The notes under the pieces: model-generated | The model's input: only the letters and a program-made list of their open reading frames with translations | What the model was told of the DNA's origin: nothing | Database searches by the model: none | NCBI GenBank assembly: GCA_023053545.1 | Contig: JAKZAN010000007.1 | Span: forward strand, 2,108,001-2,172,000 | Source: Lepidurus packardi | Lineage: Eukaryota > Arthropoda > Branchiopoda > Notostraca > Triopsidae | DNA length: 64,000 nt | Reading direction: 5' to 3' | Part shown: positions 58,501-64,000 of the stretch, in pieces | Layout of the letters: every line of letters begins with the position of its first letter | Numbering within the stretch: position 1 is the stretch's first letter | Position numbers and translations under genes: made by a program

Positions 58501-60498
58501 CTTCAGTATAATGGGGCTTCTTCATCTTTTGTAGAAAGACGAGCTTCTGGCATTAGCTGTCGAGTTGCCATCGAAAAAAAAAAAGTCCTCCGAACACAGC
58601 AAAAATAAAATCCGAAACACACGAAAGGGAGTGCGGGATGTGCGCTCCTCTACTGTAAAGAGACAGAGTGGGGTCCGTAGATTGTAATGAGCTCTGCTTC
58701 TGGGCCGAGAATTAGAGGGACGCGGAATTCGGGGACTTTTGTTCATCTACGATTCTACGGGAGCTGATCGTGGACCAATGTAAAGAATGATGATAGCCAG
58801 CACCCAATTCTACGACGAAACGCGAGATCCTTTAGACACAAAAGTCTTCCTCGACGGTCGTAATAACAGCGTCAATAGCTGCTGCCCAGCACAGCTCTTT
58901 AGTTTTAGAGAATAAAGACCGACGACACAGCTATACAGTCTTCGGAAAGAATGGCTTTTAATAAGAGAGTGCCCACGTTCTAAAAACAAAACAAAAAACT
59001 AAACATTTTGAGCCCGTCTGCTATTACGGCTTAAGGCTCCCGTAATACTTCAGCTCGTGGGTAATTTCGGAACAACTTTTCGTTAAAACCAGCACATTTC
59101 ATGAAGAAACTCTCTGACTGTAGTCTTGAGCCAACTCGCAGGTAGTGCACAAACAATCCACCTTTTTTCTAATGATAATAAGCTAGTAACATGCGAATGA
59201 ATGTCGCAACTATGTGAAATGCGTTCGGTTGTGCATTAGCTGCTAAAAAAGAAAAGTTCTGTCTTAGATTGCTTTCAAATCTTGACGTGACAAGCTGTTT
59301 CGAGAAATGACATTGGGATATTGGGTTGCCACAGCAAACTTTCGTGACAAAAGTTGTCCTTTCAGAAGCAAAAAAGCGTAGAGACTTTGCCGGCAATTAG
59401 CTGTATGTTTCTTTTGTTTACTTTCTTACGCAAGGCTTTCGCAAAACACGAACAAACATGAGCGCCATCTGTGACTGTTTCGCATCAATAAGCTAAGACA
59501 TAACGGGAGCCAGTATTATATGCCGTTGCTATGTGCAACTCTGTGCGTCCACCGCGCTGAGTTTGGCCATTTTTTAACATCTAAAATAAGAAAAAAATCT
59601 ACACCACGATTTCCTGTACGAGCCGATATAAAACGCTCAACACGGCCTTACAAAAACATCTAAATTAAAATAATTTCCCCCAATCCTGTAAACTTTCATG
59701 TCAAAAGCAAGATCAAAGAACGGATACGGATGTCAAAGAACTTTGCCAGAAAAGTCCTTCCTCGACGGCTGATGGCATTCTCCAGTGGTTTTCATAATTC
59801 CTTGAGACAATTTAACAAGATAACTTTCAAGCTTGGATTTCTCCACTTGCAGTTGGGAGACGGTTCCACTGCCTACACACCTCTACCTTTTACCCACGCA
59901 AAAGCCTCTTAGCGAGTCTCTACAGCTACAAGTCAACAACTAATGAGGAAAGAATAAGGCCATTCCCAATAGTCTTCCTTGAGATCTGTGGCTCTCCCTG
60001 GCAATCAAATCGAGCTAGTGGCGGCGGCTGGCAAGCCAAGCTGCCCTGAACACATCGACACAAACAGACAAAGCAATGCTAGCTGCAGGTTGTCTTTTCT
60101 CTCTTTTTTGCTTACCCTATCTCTCATGAATGCCGTATTGATTGGCTTCTTTCGCCAAAGACCTCTCCTGGTCGCGTTAATTACAGGCTGCGTGTCAACT
60201 GCACGTTTTCTTCGAGAAACGTCCGGGAAGCTATACTTGGACGCAAACCAATGGCCTCTGTTTTGCTTCTCCTGAGAATTTACGGCAGACGGAAATGCCA
60301 GAGATGTATGGGAAGCAATATTGGTATGACTTCCCCTCGGAAGAGACCAAGTATTTACGGAATCCTCGCCGCTCTGTTTTAATATAGGCTCCGAAGGACG
60401 CTAAATAATTTTACGTTCAATAGTACTTGTTAACATAGCCTTCAAACGCTATTTACTTTTCCTAAAAAGACGATGTTCATTTTGTCCCCGCAACACAG
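55521..60498. other. dpr-like intron 2, no exon seen
   Basis: A 4978-bp phase 0 intron. I looked for alternative Ig segments (a WIRRKD-like stretch) and found none. A minus-strand frame at 55575-55916 (113 codons) and a plus frame at 57165-57395 are unrecognised. A 12-base A run lies at about 58574-58585. Confidence 0.55.
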
Positions 60499-60603
60499 GT
60501 AACTTGGATAAGAAGAAAAGACTACCATCTTCTCACTGTGGGCCACACAGTGTACTCCAGTGATGAGCGATTCCAAGTTCAAGGCCCACCACGAACAGCC
60601 CAG
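60499..60603 (+). CDS. dpr: dpr-like gene, exon 3 (Ig1 core)
   Basis: The acceptor is CCGCAACACAG ending at 60498, with donor GTATGGAC at 60604. The exon is 35 codons, phase 0 at both ends. It encodes VTWIRRKDYHLLTVGHTVYS then SDERFQVQGPPRTAQ. The conserved Trp of Ig strand C followed by IRRKDYHLLTVG and SSDERFQ is the diagnostic Dpr signature. This exon was too short to stand out by length and is recognised by sequence and splice sites. Confidence 0.92.
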
Positions 60604-61466
60604 GTATGGACACATTCAATAGTATTTTGATATTTCTAGGAAGAAAAATGGGTATGTTGAAACACTGAAGCGACTATATACCTTACACCACATATACGGA
60701 TATACGGTTACGTTCTATACAAAGTCTGAGATTTTCTGAATGTAAGCGAAAAAACGAAAATATTTTCTTTGTTGACAGCAGCACTGAAGAAAAATCCCCA
60801 AATCCGCCTCAAACAGATCACAATTCCAAGAAAATGAACTGAAAAACTACACTCTTTTAAAAAGCTTAGCCATAAGGTTGTCCCATTGAGACCTGGTAAC
60901 GGTTCTCTGAGATCTGTGAACGTACTAAACCAGTTAAGTCTTTCCGTGCTTATTTTTAATGGGCAGTAATAATGTATCAAAACAGAGGATGCCTTCTCGA
61001 AAAGAACCAAGTTTCCATAATGGTCGACTGACCCCAGAGTTCCATGGCTTGTGTCCATACGCGCAGATATAAGGCTCAAACTGCTTCACTCCATTAGCAA
61101 AAATTCCGGGGTAACTTAATGTCATCCTATTTCACTATTTAAGGGCAGAATTAAATGGGAACAGTAACAGTTTACTGTAAAAGAAAAAAAAATAGGCGCT
61201 TCGTGCAAAGTCCTTCACCGCAACCCAGAAGTTATTGGCAGAAATAAGCAAAAAAAGGCCATAAAACTAGGTAAAAACCGACACAAGGCCTCTTCCAGGC
61301 TTAATAGTGTAATCCAACTTGGTTGACGAAATGGATAAGCCATGTGGGGAAAAAGTAAAGCCTCCGAAACGACCCTTGTTTCCTGATGCTTTGCTTAAGG
61401 TCCTCTAGACTTAAAACTGTCTACGGTATACTTTTTTTCAAGCGTGTTATTTGCTGTTTCTTTCAG
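60604..61466. other. dpr-like intron 3
   Basis: An 863-bp phase 0 intron ending TTTGCTGTTTCTTTCAG. No other feature is seen. Confidence 0.7.
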
Positions 61467-61581
61467 TCTCAAGATTGGGCGCTTCAAATACGCTTCGTCC
61501 AAGAAAGAGATGGCGGCCTGTACGAATGTCAGTTATCTACGCATCCTCCGAGCAGCCTATTTATTCAACTGAACGTCGTAG
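61467..61581 (+). CDS. dpr: dpr-like gene, exon 4 (end of Ig1)
   Basis: The acceptor is TTTCTTTCAG ending at 61466, with donor GTAAGTGC at 61582. The exon enters in phase 0 and leaves in phase 1. It encodes SQDWALQIRFVQERDGGLYE then CQLSTHPPSSLFIQLNVV. The YEC motif supplies the second Ig1 Cys, and WALQIRFVQERD is typical of Dpr strands E-F. Ig1 is therefore split over three exons with two phase 0 junctions. Confidence 0.93.
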
Positions 61582-61650
61582 GTAAGTGCTTCCAGGCAAA
61601 ATAAAGGTATTCCCAATTCCATAAGGCTATTTCACATGATAACATAACTC

Positions 61651-61757
61651 CAACATAAAATAAACACCAACAAATAATAAAAAAATAAAAATAAATAAAC
61701 AATAAATAAGTAATAAGTAATATAATAAATAAACACCAACATAAAATAAATAAAAAA
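61651..61757. repeat. AT-rich simple repeat (AATAAATA type)
   Basis: A run of AATAA, AAATAAAT and GTAATAA units bounded by two copies of an ATAAACACCAACA word. This is a microsatellite-like tract within intron 4. Confidence 0.8.
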
Positions 61758-62623
61758 TTTACCAACCTTCTTATTGCTATTACACTGCTATTCACCCGGC
61801 CCGCGGCGTGAAAGACTGGTGTTGTGTACATATACATATATCAATAATGGGCTTAAGGCAAGCTTAGTTATTATGTATATATCAACATCATCCTTTAGTT
61901 CTACAAATGGGAGTACACCACTGATCCATCAACACAGTTCCGGTCCGATATCGACAAAAAGAAAAATAACTATACATAAAAAATATAAAAATGTATACAT
62001 AAAAAATAGATCCGATCTTTTTTATCATCACTATATCGGCAAGTTTTTGGCACAAAGCTCTCACGTGGCTAGTTTTTTTGACTGGCACGAACGTCGTATA
62101 TATTTTTTGCTGAGCCTCAATATCTTGGCTTAAATGGAAAAATAGTTTTACTTGGAAATATTTCAGAGGCTGGCTAAGAGAAAAACCTTAGAAGTTAGTA
62201 CTAGGAGTAACAGCTTTTATATAGCTTTTTATAGATAATTTTTTTTCATTCAATTGAGTTCTACAGACCGGCTCCGACTAAATAATAGATAAAATACATG
62301 AACTAGCCATAAAACATTTGTCAGTATAGGATACATCGTCTGAATCTTTCTCATGATACATGCTTCGGAGATAGCTGCAATGGTTTTTTCTTTTGGTTTT
62401 TTGTCTTTCACTTTTATCCTCCTGCCAGATACATTGACTTTTAAAATGTAACGAAAAATATTTGCACCAGGAAGCTTATTCCAAACTTTAAATAAACGCG
62501 TAATGCAATATCTGTTACACTTTTTAATGGAAGGGTTCATATTAACGCGAAGCAGCGGCAGGTTTTAATCCTACTCGACACACCTATTTCAGCGACCGCA
62601 GTAATTTGCCCAGATAAGCCAAA

Positions 62624-62675
62624 ACCAGCCCTTTCTTCTAATGTAATAAACCAGCCCTCTCTTCTAATGTAATCT
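62624..62675. repeat. 26-bp tandem duplication
   Basis: ACCAGCCCTTTCTTCTAATG plus TAATAA at 62624-62649 recurs at 62650-62675 with a T-to-C change and a different last two bases. It is a local slippage duplication in intron 4. Confidence 0.88.
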
Positions 62676-63616
62676 GTTATGCTACACGGCACTTACAAAA
62701 AAGGCATGACTTGGCTAAACGGGAGCAAAAAAAAAAACATGAAATTAGTCTTTTCTTTTCACTGAAGTACTGGCAGTCCATATTACTGACAAAAACACTA
62801 AGCCCAGGACCAACCCGCATCAAACAAAAACACCGTGATTCTACAGCCACAAATAGTATTCCTGTTCTTCCTGACCTTATTTACCTACCCGAAAAGCGAA
62901 CGCTCTGAAAGTTCCGATTCTGGCAGACTAAACGAATTCCACGATTCTGCTGCTGTCATTTTCAAGTATCAGCACACAACCCATGGACATATATGGTTGA
63001 CCGGACAAATATGGACAAACGATGATTGAGACGCTCCCTTTCTAGCCCATGCCGTCTTTTAAGGCTCAATATATAGAAACAACGTTCTATGACGTAATAA
63101 AAAAACTTTACGTTACCAAAGTTACGCACATCTTCCCCTAGTTTTCCACAAATAAACCAAAAAATATGACATAATCTGAATCACAATCTTAAACATAATC
63201 ATATCTGATAAAATATGACAAACTCATTTAGCTCACTCAAAAAGAATGCGATGAAAGCTGTAAGATTTCTTCTCAATGGAATATTTATATGGTAGTAGAT
63301 TCCGAGTTCGTTACTGTAAAGAGAGAAATTCAATGCACATCCAAAGTTTCATCCACTCAACCGCACTCTATTAACAAACTCAGGTAGATATAGATGTGGA
63401 CACAAGAGTAGTCTTTTGCACGTTAATCCATCACTTTGCGTGCGACTCGGGGAAATGCCATTTCGTAGGTATAAACGTAAAGAACCTCAGACGTCCTAGC
63501 TCTGGTTAAGAGCCTGTGTAAGCAATCTCTGTTTAACATGTCAATGATCCTACAACTTTGTATGATATGTGTGTGTGTGGTTTAAGACTATATACATATG
63601 TGGTTGTTGTTGGCAG

Positions 63617-63901
63617 AGGCCCAGGCGGAAATCGTTGGCGGGCCAGACAAATACGTTAAGAGCGGAAGTGAACTCAAACTCATCTGCGTCATCAAACAGA
63701 GCAGTGTCCCACCTGTTTACGTGTTTTGGTATCACGACGGCCGCATGATTAACTATGAAGGAGCACGAGGCGTCCTCGTCCAAGGAGATGGCTCATCGAG
63801 TACTTTGAAAATCGCACGAGCGCAGAGCACCGACTCGGGAAATTACACCTGCGTTCCTTCTAATGTCCGTCCAGCATCAGTGACCGTTCATATCCTTAAC
63901 G
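63617..63901 (+). CDS. dpr: dpr-like gene, exon 5 (Ig2)
   Basis: The acceptor is TTGTTGGCAG ending at 63616, with donor GTAGGTCAG at 63902. The exon enters and leaves in phase 1. It encodes a complete second Ig domain: EAQAEIVGGPDKYVKSGSEL, KLICVIK (Cys), VYVFWYHDGRMINYEG (Trp), a GDGSSSTLKIARAQ strand, SGNYTCVPSN (Cys; NYT is a potential glycosylation site) and PASVTVHILN. FWYHDGRMINY and the PSN..PASV..H.LN ending are Dpr family signatures. The split Gly codon at the end implies the usual continuation, with the membrane-attachment end in exons beyond the window. Confidence 0.93.
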
Positions 63902-64000
63902 GTAGGTCAGCCTTTTCTTCTTTCCACTTCTAAATAGTCTTATTCCCTACTTTTTAACTATATGGGATGGCTTCTGCATACATTAGCTCTGGATAGGTGG
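63902..64000. other. Start of dpr-like intron 5
   Basis: Begins with donor GTAGGTCAG and continues to the window edge. The gene's 3' exons are outside the window. Confidence 0.75.

Larger units (their letters stand above)
61582..63616. other. dpr-like intron 4 with AT-rich repeats
   Basis: A 2035-bp phase 1 intron. It holds an AT-rich tract at 61651-61757 (TAAATAAACACCAACATAAA twice, with many AATAAATAA units), two TATACATAAAAAAT copies at about 61971-62008, a 26-bp tandem duplication at 62624-62675 and a short TG run at about 63568-63577. Confidence 0.7.

Noticed and set aside
1..64000. tRNA, rRNA, snRNA genes and CRISPR arrays
   Set aside because: No GGTTCRANNCC box with a matching A box and acceptor stem was seen, no rRNA-like tracts, and no regular spacer array.

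Overview
The window looks like nuclear DNA from an arthropod, most likely a small crustacean such as a water flea (Daphnia type). This is an inference from four things seen in the sequence: spliced genes with GT..AG introns, introns of only 55-96 bp in two genes, a dpr-family neuronal immunoglobulin gene (an arthropod-expanded family), and an intact BEL/Pao LTR retrotransposon. I see no bacterial-style operons, rRNA, tRNA or CRISPR arrays.

Layout, left to right, with all recognised genes on the + strand. (1) 1-1275: 3' part of a gene for a BEN-domain protein, with a tandemly duplicated exon and a 36-bp acidic coding repeat. (2) About 3.98-5.46 kb: scattered, frame-broken segments resembling the cohesin subunit SA/STAG (stromalin), read as a pseudogene. 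(3) 6.3-9.1 kb: small tandem repeats, a CCATGG-rich dyad element and a diverged duplicated block. (4) 10166-11410: a complete five-exon gene for alpha/gamma-adaptin-binding protein p34 (AAGAB), about 333 aa. (5) 11.4-25.0 kb: no convincing gene, but a strong hairpin, a perfect 20-bp palindrome and an AT-rich repeat cluster. (6) 25013-63901: the 5' part and both Ig domains of a dpr-like gene. It has a probable signal-peptide exon at 25 kb, a 30-kb intron, and four exons at 55.3, 60.5, 61.5 and 63.6 kb; it continues past the window. (7) 30188-36288: a full-length BEL/Pao retrotransposon inside the large dpr intron, in the same orientation, with 365-bp LTRs that look identical, a 5-bp target duplication and one uninterrupted gag-pol frame.

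Functionally the genes are unrelated: a chromatin/transcription-type BEN protein, a clathrin-adaptor assembly chaperone and a cell-surface synaptic recognition protein. The most informative points are the 106-bp dpr signal-peptide exon 30 kb from its partner exon, with an upstream ORF overlapping its start codon; the apparently very young, potentially autonomous BEL element; the degenerate stromalin copy; and the tandem exon duplication in the BEN gene. I found no convincing evidence of a wholly new system. The rest is ordinary non-coding DNA with small repeats.
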